Shown here: positions 49,639-63,740 of the stretch, one piece after another
How positions within the stretch are numbered: position 1 is the first letter of the stretch
Layout: each line of letters begins with the position of its first letter
Assembly: GCA_022376515.1 (NCBI GenBank)
Contig: WTXI01000001.1
Coordinates: 2,046,001 to 2,110,000, forward strand
Direction of reading: 5' to 3'
DNA: 64,000 bases
DNA from: Lactifluus volemus
Taxonomy: Eukaryota; Basidiomycota; Agaricomycetes; Russulales; Russulaceae
The notes under the pieces: generated by a model
The model's input: only the letters and a program-made list of their open reading frames with translations
What the model was told of the DNA's origin: nothing
The model's database searches: none
Made by a program: the position numbers and the translations under genes

Positions 49639-51027
49639 CCCGCAGTATGTTACAACTGTATACCTTCGCTTCGCGCGCGTTCCAAACTCGGTTTAGTCCC
49701 GTTCTCGCCTCGACGAAACTTCCTTTCGTTTCCGATCGATCGCAAAAGAAAGAAAAAAAAAACTTGGGTGTAAGGAATAAACGTGATCGCCTTTCTTCCT
49801 TTGCTCTTCTCTCCCTTCTTCCCACGTTTTGTTCCGGTTACACGCCGACCTACTCCACATAGAGAGAGGAAGTCCCAGTTTCCCGACAAGTACGGTTCAC
49901 TCGATTTTCCGTTAAAACCCACGTTGAGTTGGCGTTGTCCTTTCCTAAGCGCCTATGTGAGAAACGTCTGATGATTGACAATATTGACCAGCCCGTGCAT
50001 TGACAAACTGACTGCTGCCTGTATCGCCTCTGATAGATCTGATATCCGGATGCTTCGATTCCACACGTCCAATAAGCCTAAATAGCGCTCGTGAACTTAT
50101 TTAGCGCGCACAATAATGTCATTTGGACCCATCAATGATATTTCAACCCGGTTTCTACCTAATATTGACCCTCACGTCCCTCCGAACTGGTCCCGTCAGC
50201 GCTCTTCCTTCACGTATTCGTACTCATCGCTGTTCCCCAGTCGACTGGGCATCGACTTGACGCACATATCTTTTCCGCAGACCCGGACCACAAAGGCGGT
50301 TCCACGGTTCCACCTGTCAAAGTTTGTCCCTCGCGTAATAACAATAACATGATTGTAGGCTTCGCTTGACACCAGTCTATTTGAACGCCAGTGAGAAATC
50401 ATTTTCCCGTGCCAACAAGACGCAACACGCCTTAGTTCCGTTTCGAGCACAGCCGGTTCAGATAACATACAATTTGCCTACAGCCACTGGCGTGATGCAT
50501 GAAGGACATCCGCTTCCGGTAACCGACCGTCGGACAGCGTACTGATCAACTGAAACATTCCAGAAAGCGGACAAGCACTACAATACAGAAGTACATAAAA
50601 CTGCGATAATCGGGGGCGATGTATGGGAGACGGCAAAAAAGGGATGAATTGGGGCTCAGGGCCAGGCCAGAAGAATCAGAGAGTATAACAAAAATGCTGC
50701 TGTCGCCGTCATTCCGAGATGTCACGGTAAATAGGGTGTAAGAATGGACGAAAAATGAGAGAACCGTGCCCTGGCACTAAGGGGAATTCAGGAAAACGAA
50801 GGCTGTACAAGTATCGGCCCATTGTAGACTGGTCGAATGGATAGTGAAAGAAGATGGAAGGGATAAGACCAAGCAAGAAAAGAGAGACTGGAACAGCAGG
50901 ATAACTTGGAAATGCGTACGGTCTGGTTGCGAGACAAAATTTACGTATGTGCGATGATCATCCATATAAGGATAAAAACAACTCGCGCCGGCAATCGCAC
51001 CAATCTCATAGCTATGGGACAAGGAGC
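49639..51027. other. Intergenic region downstream of the island and of DCP2
   Basis: About 1.4 kb without a supported gene. The plus frame at 50116-50352 (78 codons) shows no motif. It contains the 3' flank of DCP2. Confidence 0.5.
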
Positions 51028-53525
51028 TTATTGACCCGGGCCGTGATTCAAAATATTTAACAACTGAGAGTTCTGTGTACCGGTCGTTGGGTGGGAGAGT
51101 CCAAAATGGGATGAGCGTGTGGGGGTGGAAACAAGGCCTTGAGGTGGGGTAGGCCCGGAGACGGCGCGTGTAGGGGGAATGCGAAGTGGAGGAGGCGGGC
51201 CTCTACCTGCGGTTGCAGGCAGGTGAGGACCCGTTTGCAATGAGACAGGGGGAATAGGGGGGAGGTGGTGGGTGGCAGGGCCAGACATTGGTGGAATGGA
51301 AGGCCTGTGAATGCCTGGCGAATAGGGGTAGGGTGTTCCTGACAGAGCACCAAGCAGCTGTGCCTGGTTCATGCTTGCGCGGGTATTCAATGGACGCGGG
51401 GGGTGGTTAGGGATCGGACGGAAGGAATTGCTAGTTCGTGGGCGCACAGCGAAAATATTATCTGGAGGTGGTGAATTAAAATGTCCTGTCTGAGGTACGG
51501 AAGACAAGTAAGATCCATGGGTATTGGAGTACATTGGCGATAAGTTAGTGAAGTTATGGGGCATCACAGTATTAGGTGGAAGTGGGCCATGGTGGAGAGG
51601 GGGAATACTTCGCGTGGAGGGGACTGTGGTTTCATCGCAGGGTGTATAGGTGTAACCGATGTCATGCGAGCTGATTCGTCAGCTACCGCCTCGAGAAGGG
51701 CGAGCTGCCTCAATCGTTTGCCGTTCATAGGGATACCAGCAGGTCGAGACAAATATGGTGAAAGATCAGCTGTGACCATAGACGATCGCCTTGAGTGAGC
51801 AGGCGACTTTGCGTTTGGCGATGGCGACGTCGATAATCCCAGAGTGGTGGTAGAAAGGCTTCCTGGAGGTGGAGGTGGGACATGAGAACTAGAGGAAGAA
51901 TGTCCAAGGAAGTTCGTATCGTTGAAATTGACGGCCGTGGCTGATTGCTTGGACAACTTGGAAGAGGGGCGGGGATGCACTGTCGCAGCAAGATCCCCTG
52001 CTACAACCACGGTCTTGGATGCGAACGTCGTACGAATTTGAGGACTTCGACGCGCGTCTCCCACGGCAGTAGAAGGGAGAATCGCTGTATTGGTGGTAGG
52101 CACGTCAAATCTTTCGTCACCTGTTCCGTTCGCCTTGGCGGAAAGCGTCAAAGCACTAAGGAGGCGAGCAAAGTGGGGATCAACACCTGAGGAGTCCACA
52201 GCGCTGCTCTCAGTCGCTTGCGCGACTTCGACATGGGCAACGACAGGTTCACTATATAAGGGAGAAGGTGTCTGAGGACCCCCATTGTCGGCAGATGACG
52301 TTTGAGAGCCAGACTCTTGTGCACTTCCATCCAAGTGAGCCGGGGGGCAAGAATGGGACTCTGCGGCTGAAGCATCGCTTTCATCGGGTAATTCTTGCTT
52401 TGGCCGAATGTCCTTACTTCGTTGCGAGCGCCGCGACGACTTCCGAGGTTTGTGTTCATTGATGAAAGTTTTCAGAGGCCTGGATTGAGACATCAGTATG
52501 TGGTCGTGGAGGCAGCAGTAGTGCCTCACCCAATGAAAGGAGAGATAAGATAGAATTTGCCTGGGACGGCCTTGTTCCGTTTCCACGTAGGCAGGTCAGC
52601 GAGCCTGAACCACTCAATTTTCTGCAGAAAAAGGGTCCATCCTCGGCATTTCATAGTCACTTGAACCCACTCACGCTGATCTCCTTGCGTGTTTTAGTTT
52701 CAAAGGGGAAATCTTCGGGAACTCCGGGAACAACAAAAAGAGAAATTTGTTGCTCCTTGATTTCCATCTCAATGACACATTCCTTGTCTATCTTCCCAGT
52801 GAGGTTGTAACCCGTTTCTTCGGCAACCTATGAGGGGATTAATTATGACCGACTTCAAACAAAATGAGCGGACGCACCTCACGCGCGGCACATTCGTGGG
52901 GAGGTTCATTCTGGTTGATCTTCCCTTTCGGGAAACCCCATCCGGAAGAAGACTTCCAGCCCTTCACAAGTACCACCTGCGGCACGAGACTTGAATGGAC
53001 GATCAGGAGAGAATAGCGCGAAATCCGACCTTATCCCAAGCATCATTGAGCATAATGGCACCACAGACAGGTACTCGGGTCTTGTATCGCATAAAGTGGT
53101 TGAATGCGCCGTCATGATCGCCTCTCCAACGCTCAAGGAGAGGGCATGCTTGGAAAAACATCTCGGAAAACTTTTTAAGGGGAAGTGAAGGGAATATTTG
53201 ATTTTCTTCTCGGATGAAATCTTCATAATACCAATGCCTTGGGGAAAAAAGCGCAATGTGAGCTAGAAAGCGGAGTCTAGTGGCGGGAGTCATACGCTTG
53301 TTCAACTTGAAAGCATATTCGCTCTAAAGACGCTAATTCCCCCTCTGGAAGATTGAGAATAAAACGACTGGAGTGGAAATTAATTATAGCAGGCGATAGC
53401 AAAGTCCAAGCTCACCTAGAAAGATCGTCAAGGACTTCGTCGATAGTGGCGTATTTGTATGGATTTGGAGGGTGTGTATGCGAAAGAGGGGATAATTCTG
53501 GAGATGAAGATGAAGATGAAGCCAT
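51028..53525 (-). CDS. DCP2: mRNA-decapping enzyme DCP2
   Basis: Nudix hydrolase that removes the 5' m7G cap and commits mRNA to decay in P-bodies. The start is the ATG at 53525 (MASSSSSSPELSPLSH). The N-terminal regulatory domain includes IDEVLDDLSR, RFLAHIALFSPRHWYYEDF and EMFFQACPLLERW. The catalytic domain has YKTRVPVCGAIMLNDAWDK, KGWKSSSGWGFPKGKINQNE and the Nudix box spanning an intron (ECAARE then VAEETGYNLTGKID). Box B follows around RKEISKIEWFRLADLPTWK and KFYLISPF. The long Pro/Ser-rich tail ends SQLLNILNHGPGQ at 51028, a hydrophobic motif like those that bind Edc3/Pat1. In the tail near 51609 the frame changes: one extra T (plus strand) would make it continuous, or a ~130-bp intron from GTATTC to CCTCAG is spliced. 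Confidence 0.93.
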
Positions 53526-53722
53526 GATGAAGAGGGAACGGAGGAGAATAAGAGAGGAAAGAAGGAGGACGGCGTTAGGACTACAGTGGGGTGAGGCGGC
53601 GCAGTACTCCCTTGACTGGTCCGTGTCAACAAAGAGAGAGTCACAACAAACATTTGTCATCCGGCGATTCCCGTCCATTTCCAAGGCACAAATACAAATG
53701 GTATCTACGGCTACGAGGTACG

Positions 53723-56700
53723 TTAACGGAATCCCATTCGCCTGGCGTACTCCCGCTCCTCCTCCTGCTTCAACCCATCAGGTCCAGACCAGTTAGCGGA
53801 GCTCGTACGTGCACGGAATCTGCTAGTTCGCGTCCGGAATATATCTTCCATTCGTAGTGGTCGCACTGGTCCAAAGATATCATCCGGATTTACCCTGCTT
53901 TGAGACTCCAGGGCAGCACGCAGCTCAGGTGACTGTGTCCATTCGGGAGCGTTCTGTTTCCGTTGCCGGCTCTCGTCTTCCGAGTCTGAGTACTCGCTGT
54001 TGGGCTCCGGTAGCTCGATCATCTCCTTCTCGACCGGTGGCTCCGCATCGAGTCGCTGAGGATGTGCAGGTTTCTTTGTCTCAGGGTCAGCCGGCATTTT
54101 TCCTTTGCCTTTAGCCGAGGTTGGCGCAAGTGTCGCCTTGGTAATAGACTTGTCTAGTGGGGCAGCCTTGGCATATGACGTTTGACTGAGCGACGTGACA
54201 GACGTCTGCTTTGTTATGGTGACTGCCTTTGTACCTGGCTTTCCGATGCGTGTTGGGGGTGCGTCCTTTTTCTCCTTCGACGGCGGCTTTGTTTTTGACA
54301 CTTCTGCGGTCACCTTTCTTTTCCTTGCATTGTCCTCCTCGGCAAGCTGTAACATGTCGCCCATTAGTGCAGTCCTTGTCAAGTGCTTCGAAAACAACCT
54401 TCGAGTCTGTCCTGACAAGCGGACGTTTTCCTGTGTTCTCCTCACGCTCCTTCTTTCGTCGTTCGCTATCTTCCTTTGCCTTCTTTTCTTCTTCATCAGC
54501 CTTGACCTTTTCTTCCTCCGCCTTCTTTTGAAGTACCGCCTGGCGTCTGGCCTCCATCTCTTTGAGACGGGCTGCTTTTCGATCCTGTTCCTCCTGTTGC
54601 TGACCACCAAGTAGAATCAATTAGGTGATCACTGCGGCATGTGAGAAATAGTTCACCTTCTTCGCAGCTGCAGCTGCCAACTGAATGCTCTTCGGTGGCT
54701 CGATTTTGTTCTTCTTGCTGACGCCGAGCATAGTGCTCATTAGTTTTGTCGCGTGGCCAAAAAATCCAACGGGTTGTGACGACTCGCCGCTGGAATGAGT
54801 CGCAGAAAGTTGATCTTTTGTCGCGTCATGATTGGTCTGCACACCGTCACTCGTTCGTTAGTAGCTGCGAAGGAAAATGCCCTTGCTTACTGTTACTAGG
54901 CTCACGGTCGGCTTCCCCTCGTCCAACATATCCCTTTTCATGTCGTCATCAACATGCATGTCTTGATCTAATTCCTCCACAATATCTGGTGATTGGCGGG
55001 CCTCCACTGGAGCGACCACCTCGTCTTGTTCAATTGGGTCTTGTCGCGGGCTCTTGCTCTCGGATGGCACTGTACTCCACGTCATGCTGTCTTCGACCGC
55101 GGTGACGCCAGCAAATGGTGTCCACATCTGGTTGGTTGCCGCAAATTTGTCATCTATACGCCAGCTATCGTCATCATCGAGGTCGGCCTGTTGTCCATTC
55201 TCCTCCACAACGTGTTGGGATTCCTGTGAGGTCATTTCCTGGCTACGCGGTGCCCATGCTGGTGCATTGTCTTGAGAGTCGAAAACGCGATCAGAAAACA
55301 AGCTGGACTGTGTTGATTGTCCGGAGAGGGGATTTCGAGGGGGCGACAACTTCGTCGGTTGTAAGCCCAAACCAAACGGTGCGCCAAGTGAGTAACCGGG
55401 AAGGTGAGAGGCACCCCCTTTCGGAACATTGTCGCCACCGCCAACGGATGAAGGCTTCGTAGTCGGTGGAGGGACGAAGACTGGAGGGGGTTTGTTGAAC
55501 ACCGGGCCACCAGGAACGAAGAATGCAGCCTTCTTGGTGACAGGAGGTGGGGAATCTGGAGGCGTCGTAGAAACGCTGCTTTCGTTGGCCGACGTGCGAC
55601 TAGTTGTATTGCTCCCAGTGTATTTAGGAACGAGGTCAGATATACTGAGGCGCTTGCTTTCCTCGCTGGGAGGTGGTGCGATTATTGCTTTAGCAACTTG
55701 TTGAGTTGACTCCGGTAGGGTAGGTATGCGAACAACAGTGGCCGCTGCCCCGTGAGATGAAATGGGAACGGGCAATGGAGGTGGTGGATCTGGCTGGGTT
55801 GTTACATCAGCGACGACCTTGGGCATAATTTCTTCCTCGTCAACTGGAGAATGTTCCTTTGTATTTATCTCCAAGGAAGTCCCTGCAAGTGACTTGCCGG
55901 TACGCGCGCGGAGAACCTCGATGGCCTTCTTCAAAGGTGCCATCATATCTGTTTCTGAAATAGTCTGCAAGCTTGAGACATCGTCCGCCGATTTGGCCGT
56001 GCGAACATCAGCTGTCGATAATTGAAGTGTAGGCGGAGCCGGGAGTCGCGATTCTGGATGTAACGCCTCAGAAATATCTGTACCCGTTTTGAGTATCTTG
56101 GCTTTCCGCTCATCGCCATCGCCACCATGATGAGGGAGACTACCCGGTAGCTCGCCGCTTTTACGCTTCACTCCGCCGGATGGTGCTGCAAGGCTAGTAG
56201 GTGCAACACTTGCACGTTTGTTTGTCAGATCCATAGCTTTGGCCTCGCGAACCTTCGCAAGCCACGAGGTATGATTGCCTGTCAGTCTATTTCCGGGAGT
56301 GGCAGCCAAGCTAGGTTCAAGGGAAGGCTCGCGATGGTTCCGCACAGACTTCCGCAGAGGAGATGGAGCGGCTAGACTCGGGAATTGTGATAGACTGGAG
56401 CTTCGAGCAATAGGATTCGCGTAAGCGTCTTCCTCCTTGAGAGGAACACTCAAATCGATAAATGATGGTGACGACGACTCTGATGCCAAAAGTTGCGTGG
56501 CGACCTCCGTGTCCTCGACAATCTCTGGAGGGGAGCTGGGGACTTGAAGGACTTGGGAAGGTGAGACAGTAGGATGGTTGTCGAGTTTGGTTACACCTGC
56601 AAAGAGAGGCAAAGTTTGTTTGAGATGGTCGGATTGAAAAAGGTTTTCATCGTCTGAGAAAGCCATAACGGTCGTGTGAGTGTTAATCGCTGGTTGAGCC

Positions 56701-56966
56701 TTCCGTGGAGAAGCGCGTCGTCTTCCTGGTGTCTTGACAAGATCGACAAAAGAACTTGATAATGTTAGAAAAAAGCAAGATAAAGGTGAGCGCAGGACAA
56801 TTCACTCTTGTTTCGCAGCCGCCCATATATTATCAAGGTATTCCTCGAGGAAAAGGAAGCCCTGAGACTGGACTTGGTCTTCAAAAAATTGCCTTCCTGG
56901 ATCATTTATCATGGAGTCCCTAATAGAGGATGTCCATCGTAGGATCCCAGAAGGTTGTGAGGCCAT
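53723..56966 (-). CDS. INCENP/Sli15, chromosomal passenger complex scaffold
   Basis: Scaffold that links Aurora B kinase to survivin and borealin at centromeres and the spindle. The true start appears to be the ATG at 56966 in an upstream exon (MASQPSGILRWTSSIRDSM, then FLFLEEYLDNIWAAAKQ, the survivin/borealin-binding type N-terminus). An intron (about 56807-56758) joins to SFVDLVKTPGRRRASP and MAFSDDENLFQSD. The long disordered middle is Ser/Pro-rich. A single-alpha-helix-like charged stretch follows (RLKEMEARRQAVLQKKAEEE, about 54600-54450). The frame step near 54440-54330 is explained by an intron with a CTAAT branch and TTACAG acceptor. The C-terminal IN-box reads NPDDIFGPVRPLRMEDIF then RTSSANW, where the TSS serines are Aurora B targets. 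The stop is at 53723. Confidence 0.9.
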
Positions 56967-57030
56967 AGTTCTTGAGGTCGCGGGTTTTGATAGCAGCAGT
57001 GCAGCGAGTTGAAATCGAGACGTGATGTAC

Positions 57031-57036
57031 CACGTG
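57031..57036. promoter_or_regulatory. Palindromic E-box CACGTG in the INCENP/REC8 divergent promoter
   Basis: CACGTG, the site for bHLH factors such as Cbf1 types. It lies 65 bp upstream of the INCENP ATG and 185 bp upstream of the REC8 ATG, in their 254-bp shared intergenic gap. The function is inferred from position only. Confidence 0.35.
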
Positions 57037-57220
57037 ATCGTTCCGCCGCTGCCAGTTGGGCCACAATATGATCATCTTGGGTAACAGATGTCCGCGCTCC
57101 ACCAAGATTCGCATTGGGCTGCGAATGTTAAATTACTTACTATAAAGGGCAGGGGGACCGGAGCTGGAACGCTCAGTTATAATCCGACGTAGCCCTCAAT
57201 TTGAACTACTCCTTGCCAGC

Positions 57221-60200
57221 ATGTTCTTTACCTCAGAGCTCCTCTCTCGACGTGACAGCGGGTTTGGTCTCCTCTGGTAAATGGTCTTGATATTCTCGGG
57301 CCCTGTTCCTGGTACTTAATGCAATCCCGAGGCTCGCTGCTACCCTTGGAGCTAGGTCTTCCTTCAAAAAATTGCCAAAGCGAGATGTCATGGGCGCCGA
57401 CATTGCCCAGCTCTGCGACCTCATCGCTGAACCTGCTGAACCACTTGCACTGCGCCTTTCCAGCAACCTGATGGTAGGCGTTGCGCGGTAAGTCTTATGT
57501 GTGTATGCTACTTGACCGCACGGTTACGTACATCGCCCAGTGTGTACAAAGGCAAGCATATATGCGCTCGTGCCAAGGAACTGACCTTAAGCGGGTTCCA
57601 GTCAAGCATGATATGTTTCTTGGTGACGTCAATGCTTGCTTTATGTCCCTCAAAAAAGCAGTTCGAGATCTTCATGCCCTATCCACCTCTTCTGCGCACT
57701 TGCAGATGGGCCAGCCGATCGTCAGGTATGCGCGTGTGACACCTATGGAAGTCCACTTCTCTATACATCCCATCTTAGGCCGGATACTGTCACCATTAAA
57801 TCAGATCCTGCGATGACCCTCGGCCTCAATATGGACGATTTTTTAGGCGTAAGTCACACGAAATCCCATCCGGTCATTTGTGTTGACACCGCATTTTACC
57901 AGAACTGGGAGGACATACTGAAAGCCCAAGGTCTAATCCGTCCTCGATATGACCATCTAACGGTACTGACATACGGAAGAGGACGATGAATCTGATGACG
58001 AATATGGAAAACCAATGAAAAGGCTAAAGTCTCGGGATAAACGTGCCCTCCCTCATTCTGAAGTTGGAAGGACTACTAGGCACACCCTTGATGAGAACCT
58101 GGAGCAAATGATGTCGGGTTCTTTTGACATTTCTTTCCCAAGTGGTGCCCACGGAGAGCAAGATTCCTTTTCGTCTAATATAGGTGCTGGCTTTGACTTT
58201 GGTGACAACGAAGACTTTGGACTTGGCGATATTGGTGATGAACTTGTGAAGGAGCTCGGCGAAGGTTGGACTAGTGCTCCGGGCCACCAAAAGTTGATCT
58301 TCTTCTACTGATGGCGAAGGACCATTCACGTTGTCTTGACAGGTCTTCTGTGGCGGAGCAACCCCAACTTCCCATCATTTCTGATCTGGTTGACGCGAAC
58401 ATGGATTTTAACCATGGTGATGATTTCGTACTCACCAGGCTTTCCCCGCATTCTCCCGTCCAAGGTGATGTACTGAACTCTCGACTTTCACCCAACAAAA
58501 AAAGAGTAGGTCGCTCATAAGGTACACTGCACTCATGGCTTATCGTGATACAGACCTTTGACGCATTGACTGCTGGTGCGTGCATCAACGCGGGTCCGCG
58601 TGGGCCTACTTAATCTGGCCCAGATCTATCACCGCAATCACCTGATCCTCAACCTCATACTCCCCCATGGGTCATGAATACTGAAGTACTCGAAGCCGAA
58701 CATTCCCCAGCTGAGTTTCCAACAGATAAGTCTTCTCTCCGTGGAGAAGCTGAGTCTGCGCCAAGAAAAACCAAACGTGCTCGGATCCAACTTGATGCGA
58801 GGATAGAACTGACAGATGAGGAGCTGAGGGTACTTCGATCCTGTCACTGTACTGAGGTTGCACTGCTAATTATACATGGCAGGCCGCACGCACTCAATAT
58901 GTCGAGGGCCAGGATGCCCTCCGCCGTGGCATTGAGGAGAAGAAGCTGCAGAAAGAAGGCGCCCGCCTTATCTCCCAGATGTTGTATGGCGTGCCACCAA
59001 TTTGTAAGTCGGGGCATACGCAATTCCGTTCACTTCCTCTGATGTTGCATAGTGAAAGCTCCAACCCTAGTGGACTTTTGGACGGATAATTTCAAAGTCT
59101 TGGTAGAAGCGCGATCAGGTGGACTCCATATCAAAACCACTGGTAAATGTTGTCATTGAAGACGTATGACTCTATTGATGAAGTTCGAGGTATACTACCG
59201 GCCAATAGTCGGCAAGTTTCAAAGCCGCGCGCAGGACCAGCCGAAGACGATTTCGAGCGAGGGAATATCTACGAGGCTCCTGACACGGGTATGGGGATCG
59301 CCAATGACCTGGGTGTGGACGTGTTTTTTTTGTTGTTTCTACTCTCCGTTCTAACGAACAGCCCCCAGACAATTACCAAGAACCTAGAGAGTGGGAATCC
59401 ACCCGCCAAAGATCGTCGGAGGTATGGGATCAGAATTAAATCTTGCGCGTCTCATACCTCGTTTCAAGGAACCCGGGCAAGCTCGCCATGCTTCTGTTGG
59501 ATCTCACCCCACCGGGAGCGCCTTTGATCTAGGTCGGAATGTTGAGATAGGATCGGGTTCTCAGAAGAGCTCACTGTTTCCATGGGACAACGCTGGACTA
59601 AGCTCCTCTGTAGCTGCCGCACCGTTCGACATGGGAAGCGATAGAATCAGTATTGGAAACGATGATGTCCGCCTGAAGGATATGTCGGTGGGACGGACCA
59701 GTGGACGAGAAAGTTCACTTCAGCTGAATAGTGACCCTGGCACCCTCGGTTTCTCTCCCAAGATATTTGAGAAGATAGGCTCACAGATCAATGACAGTTT
59801 CGAATTCGATGGTAGGGGTCCTGTCGATTTTAACGACTGCTTAATCATCCGTAATTGCTAGTTCTGGCACTGGAGAGCCCAACACGAAGGAGACCAACAG
59901 GTGCTGGGGGCGAACCTGATCTAATCACGCTTGAACGCAACTCTTTCAATTTCCTGGAGTAAGACAAGGCTTGGTAGATGACGTCAAGCTAACCTTTGTT
60001 CTTAGGTACCTAAAAATGCAACTCCAGGCCGTGCAGCGCCCTTCAGACGGTCTAGCTTTCAGTAACGTGGCACCTCAAGAAACAAGTACACCCCATGTGG
60101 CAGCCGCAGCATTTTACCACTGCCTTGGTGAGTTCATGAATATGAGTGCCACGGGAGAAGTTGAGAGGTTGGCAGTGCTCGCCACCAAAGGAATTCTGCG

Positions 60201-60249
60201 TATCAATCAGGTAGGAACGTATGGAGAAATCATGATTAGGATTGGGTAA
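57221..60249 (+). CDS. REC8: REC8-type meiotic cohesin kleisin subunit
   Basis: Alpha-kleisin that closes the cohesin ring in meiosis and is cut by separase at anaphase. The start is the ATG at 57221: MFFTSELLSRRDSGFGLLW, then after an intron LAATLGARSSFKKLPKRDVM and ADIAQLCDLIAEPAEPLALR, which follows Rec8 rather than mitotic Rad21. Next are LSSNLMVGVAR and DVNACFMSLKKAVRDLH. The middle is acidic and Ser-rich, with KRARIQLDARIELTDEEL and GARLISQMLYGVPPI. The C-terminal winged-helix (Smc1-binding) reads YLKMQLQAVQRP, VAAAAFYHCL, then VLATKGILRINQVGTYGEI; the stop is at 60247-60249. About ten short introns. Near 59434 (TATGGGATC) one extra G would extend the upstream frame into GSELNLARL, so a missing base is possible there. 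Confidence 0.92.
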
Positions 60250-60503
60250 AAGACCGGTCCGGGTTGGTACCTCACTGACCAATCGTTCCGAGAGCGAGAG
60301 ATTGAATGAAAGAATCATTAATAAATATCCGATGTTTGCTATTCGCGCCGGGATGAATGAAAATCCGAAGCGTGACTGTGGATCCGTACAAGCCGCAATT
60401 GGAGATGGTCTGAGACTTGGTTAACAACATCTATGGCCCCAGATCCAAATAAATACTGCCCCTCGTCCCTTGCTTCTTCTCCCTTACCCTTTTTTTTTGA
60501 GTC

Positions 60504-61439
<936 letters not shown>

Positions 61440-61536
61440 ATGATAATATTTTATTTTATTTGTCAGCCACAACTGAGGACCGAGTCCGAGCTTTGAATTT
61501 CTGAGCTCAACCACACTCTCTTAATCACCCCAACAC

Positions 61537-63740
61537 ATGAGTTACGACCTTTTACCACATCCTTCCTCCCAACCATCCCAGGGCCGTACATTTCGTCGTT
61601 GTAGAGGTTTCTTTCGTACCAATGGCATCCTCGGAATTGGCGTATTCTGCGGTGCCTTTGTCTTTGCCAGTCTCGTCTTATATGTGACCGTTATCTCCCC
61701 TCACCGCTCCTTTTTTCGCGGACCTCCAAGTATCCATCCCGAACTTGTCGATCCCGGGTCAAGACTCGTCTTTCCTTCGCCTTCTCTTGCTTTCACCACG
61801 TCTTCCATCCTCGACAACGCACCCCCCCCATCACCCTCCACCACGTCTTCCCCACCACCAGAAGCTGATGTCCTCACTCTCGAACAAATTCGGGAAATTG
61901 TAGGTCGTACTCGGGGTTTCTTTTCCCGAGACTACAGTCTCGGCTTGGGTTGGAACAACGTTAGTGTATTCCGTGTAGGCTTCGAGCTGATCTGAACTCG
62001 ACTGTTCAATAGATGCGTTACATCATCGACGCCGCCCTTCTTCAAGCGGACCTGCTCAATCGCACTTTGGTTCTTCCCTCATTTGTCTATGCGCGCGCGT
62101 GCGAATACAACATGTGTGTACTTTTTATTTCGCTTCAACCTGCGGTTATACCTCAACTTCTCGTTGCCATGTGCAGCACGGTTTGTGCGGACTATGTACC
62201 CATGGTCAACAAGGGGGACGCTGTAGGCTGGGATGAGTGGCGCGAACTTCCCATCGAGCAGCAAATGGGCTTCCGCATCCCAATTTCGGTGATGATAGAT
62301 ATCGTCCATCTTCGCAAACGGCACGCTGTCATCACCACTTCAGATTATTTGCGCCTCCACGGCCAAGACCCTGAGATTGAATCGAGCAGCGGCTATTGGC
62401 CACGCGATTGGTACCATACCCACCCAAATGTTTTCGAGAAGGACAAGTCAAAGTTGCCGTCACTGTTCGTCATTGAGAATCACTGGTACGACCCCTCGGG
62501 CGTCAACCGCGTTGATTACATTCCCCCGGCGATGAAAAGGCGGGGGAAATGGATACGCTACCCCGATTCAGTAAGTGTCGACGCTGGTGGTTATTGGCCC
62601 GAAACGGAGCCAACAACAGACCTCTCGAATCGCCTGACGGAAGCCATGTCCGACAAATATGTTAATGACTGGAACACTGTCAAATACGTCATGTCGTCGG
62701 CCGGGTTAGGAGGCGAGTTGAACCTTGATGATGATGAGGTTGTCGAAGGGATATTAAACGATAATGGGTGGGAGGTTCTACACACCTTCGCAAGCACGTG
62801 AGTATTATCACTTCTTCCTGCCCATAGTCCCGAGTTGAGTGTCTCCCCAAGTCTCGGAATGGAATATGCGAAGACCGTGGTTCAATCCATCAAGGAAGTC
62901 GTGCCCCGTTCATCAATACGAGGCTTCAAGGATGACTATTATCGCGTGGACACCGACGTCGTCGTGCTTTCCGGAGAGACCCATCTGACCCGCAAACCAG
63001 TGAGTAGACTGCCTTGTCTCGTTCCAAGTGGCCTCAACGTATCTATTATTGTCAAGGGGGCCATGCGATTCACAGGGCCGCGTGGGCGCGCTAACTATGC
63101 AAGCATGGTCGTGTTTGGGATCAAATCGCCACCTTGGGTGTTCGACCTCGGTGAGATCTTGGCTGCCCGCATGAGCGAAATAACGGAGGGCCGTCTGTGG
63201 ATGGGGGCACATATGCGCCGCGGAGACTGTGAGTCCCTTGTTACGTTTTGTTTCCCGAGCTATAATTCTGATCCCCATCCCAACACAGTCGTCCGATTGG
63301 GTTGGGCAATGGAACTCAGTCCAGAGGCACACGTCGAACGTGTGAAAGACCGCCTACGGGCAGGCCGTTCTGTGCTGGAGAATCTGGGCGAACTCACCAC
63401 GTACGATCTCGATGGCGTCAAGCCAGATCTGGAGCAGTCCACGTTGGACATTCCCCTCCCGGACGACCCTTTTTACGTTGCGACGGACGAGCGCGACCCG
63501 GCCTCACGACAGGTGATCGCGGACGGCGGTGCAATATTCATCAGCGACCTACTCACCATGGATGACCGCCGCAGATATGGCTGGCCGCTGATGATCACGG
63601 ACGTGTTGGCGCTTGTCGAGCAGCGTCTGTTGGTGCACAGTGCGTTCTTTTATGGCCACGCCATGAGCTCGTTGGCGGGCGTAATATCCAATATGCGTGC
63701 GGCGCGGGGCGCGGATCCGCGGACGATGCTGATAGATTGA
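61537..63740 (+). CDS. Type II membrane protein with O-fucosyltransferase-like domain
   Basis: The start is the ATG at 61537 (MSYDLLPHPSSQPSQGRTFR). A short basic cytosolic part is followed by one membrane anchor at about residues 30-55 (GILGIGVFCGAFVFASLVLY), then a Pro/Ser stem, the layout of Golgi glycosyltransferases. The luminal part begins with FFSRDYSLGLGWNN and, after an intron, MRYIIDAALLQADLLNRTLV and LPSFVYARACEYNM. Further on are GAHMRRGDF (across an intron near 63229-63289; cf. the HxRRGD(F) GDP-fucose site), LGWAMELSPEAHVERVKDRL and DPFYVATDERDP (second nucleotide-sugar motif region). The end is HAMSSLAGVISNMRAARGA, TMLID, with the stop at 63738-63740. Related basidiomycete proteins are common, but the acceptor substrate is unknown. 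Confidence 0.8.

Noticed and set aside
50116..50352. 78-codon plus-strand frame downstream of the island
   Set aside because: No motif, and the position is in the 3' flank of DCP2; most likely chance.
54330..54450. Possible frameshift in INCENP
   Set aside because: An intron with GTCAGG donor, CTAAT branch site and TTACAG acceptor explains the frame change.
59380..59450. Definite frameshift in REC8
   Set aside because: An extra G would join the frames, but exon borders here are ambiguous and the segment is not conserved enough to decide; kept only as a possibility.
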